A stretch of DNA of 11,068 nucleotides from JBAYZQ01 sp041672385 (lineage in GTDB: Bacteria; Spirochaetota; Spirochaetia; Sphaerochaetales; Sphaerochaetaceae), in contig JBAYZQ010000070.1 in assembly GCA_041672385.1 (NCBI GenBank), positions 1-11,068 on the forward strand, given 5' to 3'. Under the pieces are notes generated by a model. The model was not told where the DNA came from. It saw nothing but the letters and a program-made list of their open reading frames with translations, and searched no databases. This document shows, in pieces, positions 1 through 7,315 of the stretch. The translations under genes were made by a program, and so were the position numbers. Positions within the stretch are counted from its first letter, which is position 1; every line of letters begins with the position of its first letter.

Positions 1-1347
1 AAAGTTTATTTAGAAAATCTCGGTTGTGCAAAAAATCAGGTAGATGCCGAGGTTATGATTGAAAAATTAGCTCAAGACGGTTGGGAACATACCCAAAAGT
101 TAAAAGAGGCTGATTTAGTCCTTGTGAATACCTGCGGGTTCATTAATATAGCAAAAGAAGAGTCAATTAACACTTTTTTCGAGTTAAATGAAAATAAGAA
201 AAAAGGATCGAAAATTGTCATGACTGGCTGTTTGGCCCAACGTTATGCTTCTGATTTAAGTGAAGAAATTCCTGAAGCTGATGCTTTCTTTGGAAATAGA
301 GATCTAAGTCAAATCTCAGATGTAGTAAATTCTTTGTACTTAGAAAATGAAAAGATAATAATAAGACCTGAATATCCTAGCGTAGAAAAGGAATATTATA
401 AAAGGAAAGAACTTCTTGGTTTTAAAGGAAGTGCTTATCTTAAAATATCTGAGGGTTGTGATCATCGCTGCCACTACTGCGCAATTCCAATAATAAGAGG
501 GCCTCTTAGGTCTAGATGTGAAAAAGATATTATTGAAGATGCAAAGAACTTAATTTCAAAAGGAATTTGGGAAATAAATATAATTGCTCAAGATTTGGCT
601 TCCTATGGAACGGATTTAGGTGATAAATCAAGTCGTTTTTGTGACTTGCTTAAAAAACTTTGTCTTCTTGATGGAGATTTTAGATTAAGACTTTTATACA
701 TTCATCCAGATAGTTTCCCTATGGAATTGATTGATATCGTCAAAAATGAGAAAAAAGTGCTTCCATATTTTGACATACCTTTTCAACATGCCAGCGTGAA
801 AGTTCTTCGTGAAATGGGACGAACTGGTACAGCTAAAAGTTATGGTGACTTGATAAGAAAAATAAGAAAAGAAATACCAGAAGCAATAATTAGAACTACC
901 ATTTTGCTTGGGTTTATTCATGAGGATGAAGAGACTTTCAAAGAAGTTGTCTCCTTTATAAAATCAACTGAATTTGACTGGATGGGTAGTTTTATTTATT
1001 CAAGAGAAGAAGATACACCGGCTTGGAGTCTTAGAACTGAAGTTAAGCAAGAAGAGATGGAAGCTAGAGCTGCAATTTGGAAAGAAGAACTGGAGAAAGA
1101 GCAAGAAGTTATTACTTTAAACAGACTTGAACGTTTAGTTGGAAAGGAAGTAGATGTTCTTATTGAAGAGTTAATTAAAGGTGAAGAGTTGGCTATTGGA
1201 AGAATATATGCTCAAGCCCCTGAGGTTGATGGACTAACGGTTGTTATTGGTAGAGATATGGAACCGGGAAAGGTCTATAGATGTGGTATTGTTAAAGTTA
1301 ATGGGGTTGATTTAGAAGCAATAAAGATAGACGGACAGGAAAAATAG
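1..1347 (+). CDS. rimO: Ribosomal protein S12 methylthiotransferase RimO (5'-truncated by the window edge)
   Basis: RimO is a cytoplasmic radical-SAM enzyme that adds a methylthio group to a conserved aspartate of ribosomal protein S12. The reading frame is open from base 1 (KVYLENLGCAKNQVDAEVMI), so the true start lies a few codons before the window; the ATG at 55 is internal. All six cluster cysteines are visible. The N-terminal methylthiotransferase-domain cysteines are encoded at 25-27 (LGCAKN), 133-135 (NTCGF) and 229-231 (TGCLAQ). The radical-SAM CxxxCxxC (GCDHRCHYCAIP) has its cysteines at 457, 469 and 478. The C-terminal part (LERLVGKEVDVLIEE through APEVDG) is a TRAM domain. The NTCGFI, LGCAKNQVD and APEVDG motifs point to RimO rather than MiaB or MtaB. 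About 448 residues are visible, near the usual family length. The stop is followed after one base by the helicase start, so the two genes are probably co-transcribed. Confidence 0.93.
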   Translation, partial: KVYLENLGCAKNQVDAEVMIEKLAQDGWEHTQKLKEADLVLVNTCGFINIAKEESINTFFELNENKKKGSKIVMTGCLAQRYASDLSEEIPEADAFFGNRDLSQISDVVNSLYLENEKIIIRPEYPSVEKEYYKRKELLGFKGSAYLKISEGCDHRCHYCAIPIIRGPLRSRCEKDIIEDAKNLISKGIWEINIIAQDLASYGTDLGDKSSRFCDLLKKLCLLDGDFRLRLLYIHPDSFPMELIDIVKNEKKVLPYFDIPFQHASVKVLREMGRTGTAKSYGDLIRKIRKEIPEAIIRTTILLGFIHEDEETFKEVVSFIKSTEFDWMGSFIYSREEDTPAWSLRTEVKQEEMEARAAIWKEELEKEQEVITLNRLERLVGKEVDVLIEELIKGEELAIGRIYAQAPEVDGLTVVIGRDMEPGKVYRCGIVKVNGVDLEAIKIDGQEK

Positions 1348-1348
1348 T

Positions 1349-3613
1349 ATGGATGATATTCAAGCCAAGAAAGAGTTTGAGGCTTTTAGAAAAGAAATAG
1401 AAGCAAAATTAGAAAAACAAAAAGGGTCAGAAAAAGAAGAAGCTGGAGATAATTTATTAAAAGGTTTGAATGAAAAGCAAAAAGAGGCTGTTCTTGAAAA
1501 TAGTGCACCTCTTTTGGTTTTTGCAGGAGCTGGAAGTGGAAAAACCAGAGTTGTAACCACTAAGATTGCTTATTGTATTAAAGAACTTGGCATTCCAAGT
1601 TGGCAGATACTTGCTGTTACTTTCACAAACCGAGCTTGTAAAGAAATGAAAGAAAGAGTTCAAGTTTTACTTCCTGAAATTGAACCAAAAGACTTATGCA
1701 TAAGGACTTTTCACTCTTTTGGAGCAATGCTTCTACGTTATTACAGTCAGGAAATTGGTTTAGATTCAAATTTTAAAATTTATGATGATGAAGATAGTGC
1801 TACTTTATTAACTCAAATTTATCCTGATAGTAAAAAAAAGGATATGAAAATTGTAGCCCATAGAATTTCCAAGGCAAAAGATATGATGAAAGGTCCTTCT
1901 GAGTTTAAGAAAGAAGGGGAATTTTATCAGCAGTATACTCGCTATGAAAGAGCTTTAAGAAATACAGGAAATGTTGATTTTGCTGATTTGATTTTGCTTC
2001 CAATAAAGCTTTTAAACGAAAGCTCGGAAGTTTTAAAAAAAGTTCAGTATCGTTACAAGGTAATTTTAGTCGATGAATACCAAGATTCAAATATAAGTCA
2101 GTTTGCTTTGATGAAAAAATTGGTTGGTCCTGATAACTTTATATGTGTTGTTGGTGACGATGATCAAAGTATCTATCGCTTTAGAGGAGCAGAAGTTAAA
2201 AACATTTTGTCCTTTGAAGATCACTTCCAAGGAACTAAGGTTGTAAAATTAGAACAAAACTATAGATCAACTAAAAGTATTCTCTCAGTAGCTTCTTCAA
2301 TTATAAGTAAAAATATAATTAGGGCAAAAAAAACTCTTTATTCCAATCGTGAAGATGGGAAAAAACCTACTTTGGTTTATGTTGAAGATGAAAGAGTTGA
2401 AGCCTCAACAATCGCTAGGATTATACAAAAAGACAATAACTTTGAAGGTTCTGCTATTTTGTACAGAACCAATGCTCAAAGTCAGGTTTTTGAATCTTTG
2501 TTTAATAGGATAGGTATTCCCTACAAGATAGTAGGAGCTCTTCGATTTTACGATAGAGAAGAAATTAAGGATGCTGTTGCACTTCTTTCTTTTTTAATAA
2601 ATCCTAGAGATTCAATTAGTTTTTCAAGGATAATAGCTAAAGGGTCAAGGGGAGTTGGACCGACTTCTGTAAAAAAGATTTTGGAAAAAGCCAGCGATAG
2701 GGATCTTGATTTAATTAGCGCCTGTAAAAGTTGTATTGAAAGCGGAGATTTGAAAGGAAAAGCAAAAACTGGTTGTGAGAAATTCATGAAAACCTTTGAT
2801 GGCCTAGTTGATTTGGTAGGAAAAGAAACAAACCCCGTTCTTATTGAAAAGGTTATGGATGAATTTGGACTTACGAGTTATTACATCAAAAGAGATTCTG
2901 ATGAGGGAAACATTGATAACAAAAGGGTTAAGAACTTAGAAGAGCTGGTTAATATATTCAGCAGAGAAGAGTTTAGTGAGGGTGTTGATGGAATTAATCA
3001 GTTCTTTGAAGAAGCTGCTTTAGACCCTACTCAGATGGCTAAGGATGAAAACCGAAACAAGAGTGGAGTAACTTTAATAACCATGCATAATACCAAGGGT
3101 CTTGAATTTGATAGAGTCTTTATTGTTGGGTTAGAAGAGAATTTGATTCCAGGTAGAAACAGTGAAAGTAATGAAGAGCTTGAAGAAGAGAGAAGAATTT
3201 TCTATGTAGCGATAACAAGAGCTAAAAATGAACTTTGGATGACCAGTGCTAAATCAAGAAGACAATGGGGACATACAGAATTTCAAAGACCAAGTAGGTT
3301 TTTAAATGATATTCCCAAAGAGTTGATTAATCTTAAAGCTGATAATGCTCCTAAACCTTCTTATAACCAAAATGTAAAAACTAATTATAATAGTGGCTAT
3401 TCACAAAAAACAAAGGAAAAACCTTTTGTAGCTGTGGAAAGAAAAAATAAAATTGACTTTGCCTCTGGAGACAGAATTGAAAGTAGTAGTTACGGTTTAG
3501 GTAATGTTACTTCTGTTAGGAAGATTGGTTGTAGGATGGTAATGGATGTAACTTTTGACAGTGGAAGGAAATCCTGTTTTGCCTGTGATAGAGTGAATTT
3601 TACAAAAAAATAA
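1349..3613 (+). CDS. uvrD: UvrD/PcrA-type superfamily 1A DNA helicase
   Basis: This is a 754-residue ATP-dependent 3'-5' DNA helicase of the UvrD/PcrA/Rep family, expected to act in repair and in clearing replication forks. The motifs appear in order: Q motif near 41-47, Walker A GAGSGKT (60-66), Ia AVTFTNRACKEM (89-100), Ib RTFHSFG (119-125), Walker B DEYQDSN (242-248), motif III GDDDQSIYRFRG (269-280), motif IV EQNYRSTKS (302-310), motif V TMHNTKGLEFDRVF (578-591) and motif VI EEERRIFYVAITRAK (612-626). All key residues are present. A linker rich in Asn, Lys and Ser (about 660-700) leads to a small C-terminal domain, GDRIESSSYGLGNV to the end. It resembles the Tudor-like RNA-polymerase-binding domain of PcrA/UvrD and argues against Rep. 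A charged segment of about 38 residues precedes the Q motif. The ATG lies one base after the rimO stop, with a GGACAGGA purine stretch inside the end of rimO as the likely ribosome site. UvrD and PcrA cannot be told apart here. Confidence 0.93.
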   Translation: MDDIQAKKEFEAFRKEIEAKLEKQKGSEKEEAGDNLLKGLNEKQKEAVLENSAPLLVFAGAGSGKTRVVTTKIAYCIKELGIPSWQILAVTFTNRACKEMKERVQVLLPEIEPKDLCIRTFHSFGAMLLRYYSQEIGLDSNFKIYDDEDSATLLTQIYPDSKKKDMKIVAHRISKAKDMMKGPSEFKKEGEFYQQYTRYERALRNTGNVDFADLILLPIKLLNESSEVLKKVQYRYKVILVDEYQDSNISQFALMKKLVGPDNFICVVGDDDQSIYRFRGAEVKNILSFEDHFQGTKVVKLEQNYRSTKSILSVASSIISKNIIRAKKTLYSNREDGKKPTLVYVEDERVEASTIARIIQKDNNFEGSAILYRTNAQSQVFESLFNRIGIPYKIVGALRFYDREEIKDAVALLSFLINPRDSISFSRIIAKGSRGVGPTSVKKILEKASDRDLDLISACKSCIESGDLKGKAKTGCEKFMKTFDGLVDLVGKETNPVLIEKVMDEFGLTSYYIKRDSDEGNIDNKRVKNLEELVNIFSREEFSEGVDGINQFFEEAALDPTQMAKDENRNKSGVTLITMHNTKGLEFDRVFIVGLEENLIPGRNSESNEELEEERRIFYVAITRAKNELWMTSAKSRRQWGHTEFQRPSRFLNDIPKELINLKADNAPKPSYNQNVKTNYNSGYSQKTKEKPFVAVERKNKIDFASGDRIESSSYGLGNVTSVRKIGCRMVMDVTFDSGRKSCFACDRVNFTKK

Positions 3614-3620
3614 GAATTTA

Positions 3621-3637
3621 TCTAGTTGACTACTAGA
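3621..3637 (+). other. Small hairpin just after the helicase stop
   Basis: TCTAGT (3621-3626) and ACTAGA (3632-3637) form a perfect 6-bp stem with a 5-base loop, beginning seven bases after the helicase stop codon. No T-run follows it (CAAAAATTATT), so it is a poor intrinsic terminator. It could protect the 3' end of the mRNA. The loop side also contains a TTGACT hexamer that could serve as a -35 element for rplM. Confidence 0.35.
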
Positions 3638-3694
3638 CAAAAATTATTTAAAAAAATATTATGTAGAGCGTTGTGCACATACGTAAAATTTTTT

Positions 3695-3726
3695 TAATGA
3701 ACTTTCCCTTCCCACTAAGTTCATTA
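3695..3726 (+). promoter_or_regulatory. Perfect 10-bp hairpin in the rplM leader (candidate r-protein leader structure)
   Basis: TAATGAACTT (3695-3704) and AAGTTCATTA (3717-3726) are exact reverse complements and enclose a 12-base pyrimidine-rich loop, TCCCTTCCCACT. The right arm is followed by TTATTAGAG rather than a clean T-run, so it is not a standard terminator. Its position about 70 bp upstream of the L13 gene suits an autoregulatory leader. L13 leaders are described in other bacteria, but I cannot match this one to a known class. It would be transcribed whole only if the upstream promoter is used. Confidence 0.45.
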
Positions 3727-3798
3727 TTAGAGTTGTATGACATTCAGATTGCTCGTCTGAGTAGCATTGCAAAATAATTATTTTTAGGAAGAAAAGAT

Positions 3799-4227
3799 AT
3801 GAAAACTATTTTTGTTAAACCTTGTGAGGTTGAGAAAAAGTGGTATATTATTGATGCTGAAGGTAAAGAATTGGGTAAAGTTGCAGTACTTGCAGCTAGA
3901 ATTCTTCGTGGTAAGAAGAAACCTGAATACGTTCCTCATCAGGATATGGGCGATTTTGTGATTATCATTAATGCTGCAAAGGCAGCTTTAAGTGGAAAGA
4001 AATATCAAGACAAAGAATACTTCAGACATTCAGAGTATGTTGGAAGTATGGTATGCGAAAAGTATGCAGGTCTTATTGTAAGGAAGCCAACCTTTCCAAT
4101 GGAACATGCAATTAAAGGTATGTTACCTAAAGGACCGTTAGGTCGTACATTGTTTACAAATGTTAAGGTTTATGCTGGAAGTGATCATCCTCATATGGCA
4201 CAAAAACCAATTGCAGTTGAGATCTAA
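3799..4227 (+). CDS. rplM: 50S ribosomal protein L13
   Basis: This encodes a 142-residue L13, the usual bacterial length. L13 binds 23S rRNA early in assembly of the large subunit. Family landmarks are visible: WYIIDAEGKELGKVA near the N-terminus, the middle segment YFRHSEYVG (about 74-82), and the signature region AIKGMLPKGPLGRTLFTNVK (about 104-123), followed by VYAGSDHPHMAQKP. The ATG has a good ribosome site, AGGAAG, seven bases upstream, and no better start exists. It heads the conserved rplM-rpsI pair, with S9 following after about 15 bases, and the two are surely co-transcribed. Nothing looks truncated or altered. Confidence 0.97.
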   Translation: MKTIFVKPCEVEKKWYIIDAEGKELGKVAVLAARILRGKKKPEYVPHQDMGDFVIIINAAKAALSGKKYQDKEYFRHSEYVGSMVCEKYAGLIVRKPTFPMEHAIKGMLPKGPLGRTLFTNVKVYAGSDHPHMAQKPIAVEI

Positions 4228-4242
4228 GGTAAGGAGAATATG

Positions 4243-4647
4243 ATGGAAGAAAAGAAAAATATTAATCTCGGCCTTGGTACTGGTCGTAGAAAAACTTCAA
4301 TAGCTAGAGTCTATCTTAGAGAAGGTAGCGGAAAGATTGTTGTTAATGGTAAAAGTTTAGAGGATTATTTCAAGAGTCAAACACATGTAATCATAGTAAA
4401 ACAGCCTTTGGAAATCACTGATAATTTAACTGGATTTGATATTCTTATCAATGTTAAAGGTGGTGGAATTAGTGGACAAGCAGGTGCTTGTCGTCATGGA
4501 ATTACTAGAGCATTGATTGCTAATGATGATACCTTGAAACCAGTTTTGAAAGCTGCAGGCTTTGTAACTAGAGACCCTAGAATGGTTGAAAGAAAGAAAT
4601 ATGGTCAAAAAGGTGCACGTCGTAAATTCCAGTTCTCAAAACGTTAA
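4243..4647 (+). CDS. rpsI: 30S ribosomal protein S9
   Basis: This encodes S9, about 134 residues, a 16S-rRNA-binding protein of the small-subunit head. Its C-terminal tail reaches the P-site tRNA. Diagnostic parts are GTGRRKTSIARVYLREGSGK near the N-terminus, GGGISGQAGACRHGITRAL in the middle, and the basic tail KKYGQKGARRKFQFSKR ending in the conserved Lys-Arg. Two ATGs lie in tandem at 4240 and 4243. The ribosome site AAGGAG (4231-4236) leaves only three bases before the first but six before the second, so I chose 4243; the difference is one methionine. The gene follows rplM by about 15 bases and precedes recX by about a dozen. A terminator-like structure about 56 bases after its stop may end most operon transcripts. 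Confidence 0.96.
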   Translation: MEEKKNINLGLGTGRRKTSIARVYLREGSGKIVVNGKSLEDYFKSQTHVIIVKQPLEITDNLTGFDILINVKGGGISGQAGACRHGITRALIANDDTLKPVLKAAGFVTRDPRMVERKKYGQKGARRKFQFSKR

Positions 4648-4659
4648 GTTTTATTGGAA

Positions 4660-5268
4660 ATGGAAATTATGGTTTATGCTACAGTTTCAGGAGGGTCATC
4701 CCGAAACAGTTTTCAAGCTGTTTCAGAGGAAGGATCCTCTTTTTTTATTCCCAAAGAAGTCTTTTCTCGCAAGCATCTTCATTTGAACCAAGAACTTAGT
4801 GAAAAAGAGTTTTTCTCTCTTAAAGATGAATGTGAAAACCTTTTATGTTATAACAAGGCTTTATCTTTGCTTGCAAGCCGAGAATATACTCGATTTGATC
4901 TTAAGCGAAAATTACTTTTAAAGAAATTTGATTCTACAGTTATTGATAAGGTTTTAGATGCCTTAATTGACGAAGGAAGTTTGGATGAGAAACGTTTTGC
5001 TGAAGCTTTTATTATAAGCAGAGTTAGACGTGCTCAAGAGGGTAAACCAATAATGCAGTTAAGGTTAATTCAAAAGGGAGTACCCCGTGATATTGCCGAT
5101 AAAATCTTAAGCGAAAAATACACTCAAGATTTTACCGATGAATTGATTCGAACTAATATTAAACGATTTCAACAAAAGCAAATTTCTGAGCAGGATATAA
5201 AATTTAAACTTCTGAAATTAGGATTTACTTCTTATGAAATTCGTAGAGTTTTTGAAGAAGACTTTTAA
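4660..5268 (+). CDS. recX: Regulatory protein RecX
   Basis: RecX binds RecA filaments in the cytoplasm and modulates recombination and the SOS response. The protein has about 202 residues, within the family range. The core begins near residue 64 (YNKALSLLASREYTRFDLKR) and shows three-helix RecX repeats: VIDKVLDALIDEGSLDEKRF, then LRLIQKGVPRDIADKIL, then a last one, DIKFKLLKLGFTSYEIRRVF, at the C-terminus. The N-terminal part, with EEGSSFFIPKEVF and LNQELSEKEF, matches the beta-rich segment common in RecX proteins, so the start must be upstream of it. Candidate starts are TTG 4654, ATG 4660 and ATG 4669. I chose 4660 for the MEI N-terminus, but 4669 has a better-spaced GGAA (4656-4659). recA is not in this window. 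The gene shares the S9 operon but has a terminator-like structure across codons 15-29, suggesting low expression. Its stop overlaps the oppositely oriented permease stop. Confidence 0.9.
   Translation: MEIMVYATVSGGSSRNSFQAVSEEGSSFFIPKEVFSRKHLHLNQELSEKEFFSLKDECENLLCYNKALSLLASREYTRFDLKRKLLLKKFDSTVIDKVLDALIDEGSLDEKRFAEAFIISRVRRAQEGKPIMQLRLIQKGVPRDIADKILSEKYTQDFTDELIRTNIKRFQQKQISEQDIKFKLLKLGFTSYEIRRVFEEDF
4703..4746 (+). terminator. Tandem-hairpin intrinsic terminator or attenuator inside the start of recX
   Basis: Two hairpins abut. The first is GAAACAG (4703-4709) with CTGTTTC (4718-4724); in RNA it extends by a G-U and a U-A pair to nine pairs around a UUCA loop. The second is AGAGGA (4725-4730) with TCCTCT (4735-4740), loop AGGA, followed directly by T residues through 4746, seven in all. 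This is textbook intrinsic-terminator form, about 56-99 bases after rpsI. It lies within recX, where the T-run encodes the conserved Phe-Phe of SSFFIP, so part of the pattern could be coding constraint. Whether it stops transcription is inference. Confidence 0.55.
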
Positions 5269-6179
5269 CCTTTTACAGCACCTTCTCCAATACTTTCAGT
5301 TATTTGTTTTCTAAAGATTACATAGAATAAAAGCATCGGGAAAAGTCCAATTACAAGAGCAGAAAACTGTTTTCCATAATCCGTAGCAAAAGTTCCTGAG
5401 AATTTATATATTCCAAGTGGTAGAGATTGAAGGTTTAGTTTTGATACCATTATGTTAATAAGTGCAAATTCATTCCATATTTGTGGAATTTTCAATAAAA
5501 ATAGAGTTATCATTATTGGTTTTGACATTGGAAGAATAATTTTAAAGAAAATAAGATTATAGGTTGCCCCATCAATTCGGCTGGCTTCGACCATTTCTGT
5601 TGGTATCCCTTTAATGTATTCATAACTTAGGTAGATTCCTATTGGAAGAATTGATCCAATATAAACAAGAATTACTCCAAAACGCGAATTATAGAAAAGA
5701 TGAAAGTCGCTTGCTCTGCAAATTCTCAGAGTTTCAAACAATTGACCTAGCCCCATATCAAGTTGAGAAACTTGTATGAAAATTGGTACCATTAATGTTT
5801 GTGTGGTAAGTAGTATACCAAGAATTAATAATGAATAGATTGGTTTTGTTGCTTTTGATTTAATTTTTGCGAAGGCAAATCCTGTCATTAAGGAAAGAAT
5901 TGTTGCAATTCCAACTGAAAATAGTGTGTAAATTATTGAATTCACAAATAGTATGCTAAAATGACCAATCTTCCAAGCTCCGGCATAGTTTGAGACTACC
6001 CAATTATTGGGCATTCCTACCATATCTGTTTGAAATTCAATTGTTGATTTAAAGGAATTAATTATTAACCAAATTACCGGAGCAATTGCCATGAAGGCAA
6101 ATAATATCATAATAATATAGGCAAAGGTTCTTCCAAAATTACCCCAAAATCCTGTTATTTTATTTGATTTTGTACTCAT
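5265..6179 (-). CDS. Carbohydrate ABC transporter permease, MalG-type
   Basis: This encodes a 304-residue inner-membrane subunit of a CUT1-type sugar importer (MalG family). Six membrane segments can be read: about 19-41, 75-104, 113-136, 168-188, 221-246 and 272-290. The cytoplasmic EAA loop that contacts the ATPase is present at about 198-217 (EASRIDGATYNLIFFKIILP). The C-terminus, ITESIGEGAVKG, is typical of the family. The loop between segments 3 and 4 (about 142-166, bases 5682-5756) appears some 15-18 residues longer than usual. Its ATG overlaps the stop of the upstream permease (ATGA, 6176-6179), and its ribosome site GGAGGGAG lies within that gene's end, indicating translational coupling. 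The stop overlaps the recX stop on the other strand. It pairs with the upstream permease to form the membrane channel; the sugar is unknown. Confidence 0.93.
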   Translation of the reverse strand: MSTKSNKITGFWGNFGRTFAYIIMILFAFMAIAPVIWLIINSFKSTIEFQTDMVGMPNNWVVSNYAGAWKIGHFSILFVNSIIYTLFSVGIATILSLMTGFAFAKIKSKATKPIYSLLILGILLTTQTLMVPIFIQVSQLDMGLGQLFETLRICRASDFHLFYNSRFGVILVYIGSILPIGIYLSYEYIKGIPTEMVEASRIDGATYNLIFFKIILPMSKPIMITLFLLKIPQIWNEFALINIMVSKLNLQSLPLGIYKFSGTFATDYGKQFSALVIGLFPMLLFYVIFRKQITESIGEGAVKG

Positions 6180-7297
6180 CTGTCTCCCTCCAATCTTTTT
6201 TGTACTGCCTTTGTAATTCCAATTAATACAAGACTAAATACTACCATCATTATCGATATTGCATTTGAAAGTGGATAATTTGGAGTTCCAGTAAAGGCTT
6301 TTTCATACATATATATAGATAAGACTTGGGTAATTCTAGCTGGACCTCCTCCAGTCATGGCGTAAATTAAATCAAAGGTACTAAGGGAGCCTGCTATACA
6401 AAGTATTGCAGAATTCAGTATTACTCCAGATAATTCTGGAAGTATTATATGTCTTAATATTGTACTTTCTTTGGCGCCATCAATTTGCGCTGAATCCAAG
6501 GTTTGAGGGTCAATTTTTTGCATGTTTGCTAAAAATAGGATTAGATACATTCCTGTCCAACACCATAAGGTAACAAATAATATTGGTAGCATTGCTACCC
6601 CTTTTTCGTTCAAAAAGGATGCTGACCATTTTGGGCATAGAAGATTAGTTAATAATCGCGTTGTTTCTTCTAAATCTCCAGTTGCTGAAGTTTTTAGAAA
6701 CGTTGTTAAAACGCTTACAGGGTCACCTAAGAGTGAGGCTGCTTGTGCGTTGATATTTACAAGGTCTTTAATTAAAGATGAATTTACGACCAGAGCTCCA
6801 TTGAAATCAAGATGGCCATTAAGTACAGCCATCACTTCTTTTGTAAAAGCTGTTGTGTTAATATTGTTTATTATTTGGGAAACTGGTCCATAGGGTGAAA
6901 AGATAAGGTTCCACATTATTCCGATAACAATAACTGAAATAACAGAGGGAACATACAAAATACCTTGCCAAAATTCTCCACCTTTGACTGTTTTTCTATA
7001 AATTAGGTAGGCGAGTATCATTCCTAGGGGAAGTTGTCCGAATACCGATATTAATACAAGATAAATATTGTTCAAAAGGGCATTCCAAAAATATGAATCT
7101 GAAAACAGATAGCTATAATTTTGCAATCCAGTAATTTTCCACCTACTTCCACCGAACATTTTTCCACCTGAGAAGTTACTCAAGGATAGTATAAAGGATA
7201 ATATTATAGGAAAAGCCATTACAAAAATGAAAATCACCAATGATGGTATTACGAAACGTCTATAGGCTTTTTTTTCTTCTTTTTCTTTATTCAACAT
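6176..7297 (-). CDS. Carbohydrate ABC transporter permease, MalF-type, with an enlarged periplasmic loop
   Basis: This encodes a 373-residue membrane subunit of a CUT1-type sugar importer. Most relatives have about 290-310 residues. Membrane segments are at about 15-40, 71-100, 109-133, 235-259, 290-312 and 345-363. The EAA loop is DSAQIDGAKESTILRHIILP (about 268-287), and the family motif TGGGPARIT is at about 315-323. The extra length lies between segments 3 and 4, where about 100 residues (about 135-233) replace the usual 25-30. By topology this loop faces the periplasm and the binding protein. It is polar, with one cysteine and no motif I recognise. ATG 7297 is preceded by GGAG (7304-7307 on the complement) at a good distance. 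The gene follows the binding-protein gene after a strong RNA hairpin and overlaps the next permease by four bases. Confidence 0.93.
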   Translation of the reverse strand: MLNKEKEEKKAYRRFVIPSLVIFIFVMAFPIILSFILSLSNFSGGKMFGGSRWKITGLQNYSYLFSDSYFWNALLNNIYLVLISVFGQLPLGMILAYLIYRKTVKGGEFWQGILYVPSVISVIVIGIMWNLIFSPYGPVSQIINNINTTAFTKEVMAVLNGHLDFNGALVVNSSLIKDLVNINAQAASLLGDPVSVLTTFLKTSATGDLEETTRLLTNLLCPKWSASFLNEKGVAMLPILFVTLWCWTGMYLILFLANMQKIDPQTLDSAQIDGAKESTILRHIILPELSGVILNSAILCIAGSLSTFDLIYAMTGGGPARITQVLSIYMYEKAFTGTPNYPLSNAISIMMVVFSLVLIGITKAVQKRLEGDR

Positions 7298-7315
7298 TTT
7301 TTACTCCAAGCAAAG

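Larger units (their letters stand above)
3614..3798 (+). promoter_or_regulatory. Promoter and leader region of the rplM-rpsI operon
   Basis: This 185-bp gap separates the helicase from rplM and holds no convincing gene. Two weak sigma70-like promoter candidates can be read. One is TTGACT (3626-3631), 16 bp, TTTAAA (3648-3653). The other is TTGTGC (3671-3676), 16 bp, TTTAAT (3693-3698). The first would give a leader of about 140 nt containing a 10-bp hairpin (3695-3726) and a smaller one (TCAGA 3744-3748 with TCTGA 3756-3760). The second would start transcription inside the large hairpin and remove its left arm. The palindrome TGTGCACA lies at 3672-3679. The ribosome site for rplM is AGGAAG (3786-3791), seven bases before the ATG. 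That an operon promoter lies here is likely; which candidate is used is a guess. Confidence 0.5.

Noticed and set aside
3661..3666. ATGTAG start-stop minimal frame in the rplM leader
   Set aside because: There is no ribosome site upstream and such six-base strings are common; no support for function.
3672..3679. TGTGCACA palindrome as a CRP/FNR-like site
   Set aside because: CRP and FNR sites need a longer spacer between half-sites (TGTGA-N6-TCACA, TTGAT-N4-ATCAA); an 8-bp palindrome alone is weak.
3614..3798. tRNA or other stable RNA gene in the helicase-rplM gap
   Set aside because: No cloverleaf, T-loop consensus or CCA end could be found; the hairpins present suit a leader better.
4689..4695. 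Strong AGGAGGG Shine-Dalgarno-like sequence inside early recX
   Set aside because: No ATG, GTG or TTG follows at a usable distance, so it cannot start a gene; it is probably coding sequence for the Gly-Gly stretch.
4586..4786. + strand frame of 66 codons across the rpsI/recX junction
   Set aside because: It overlaps two certain genes in another frame and its protein has no recognisable character.
6522..6893. 123-codon + strand open frame opposite the MalF-type permease loop
   Set aside because: It lies entirely antisense to a well-supported permease gene, has no ribosome site or recognisable domain, and looks like a shadow frame. Its overlap with the enlarged loop is notable but not evidence for a gene.
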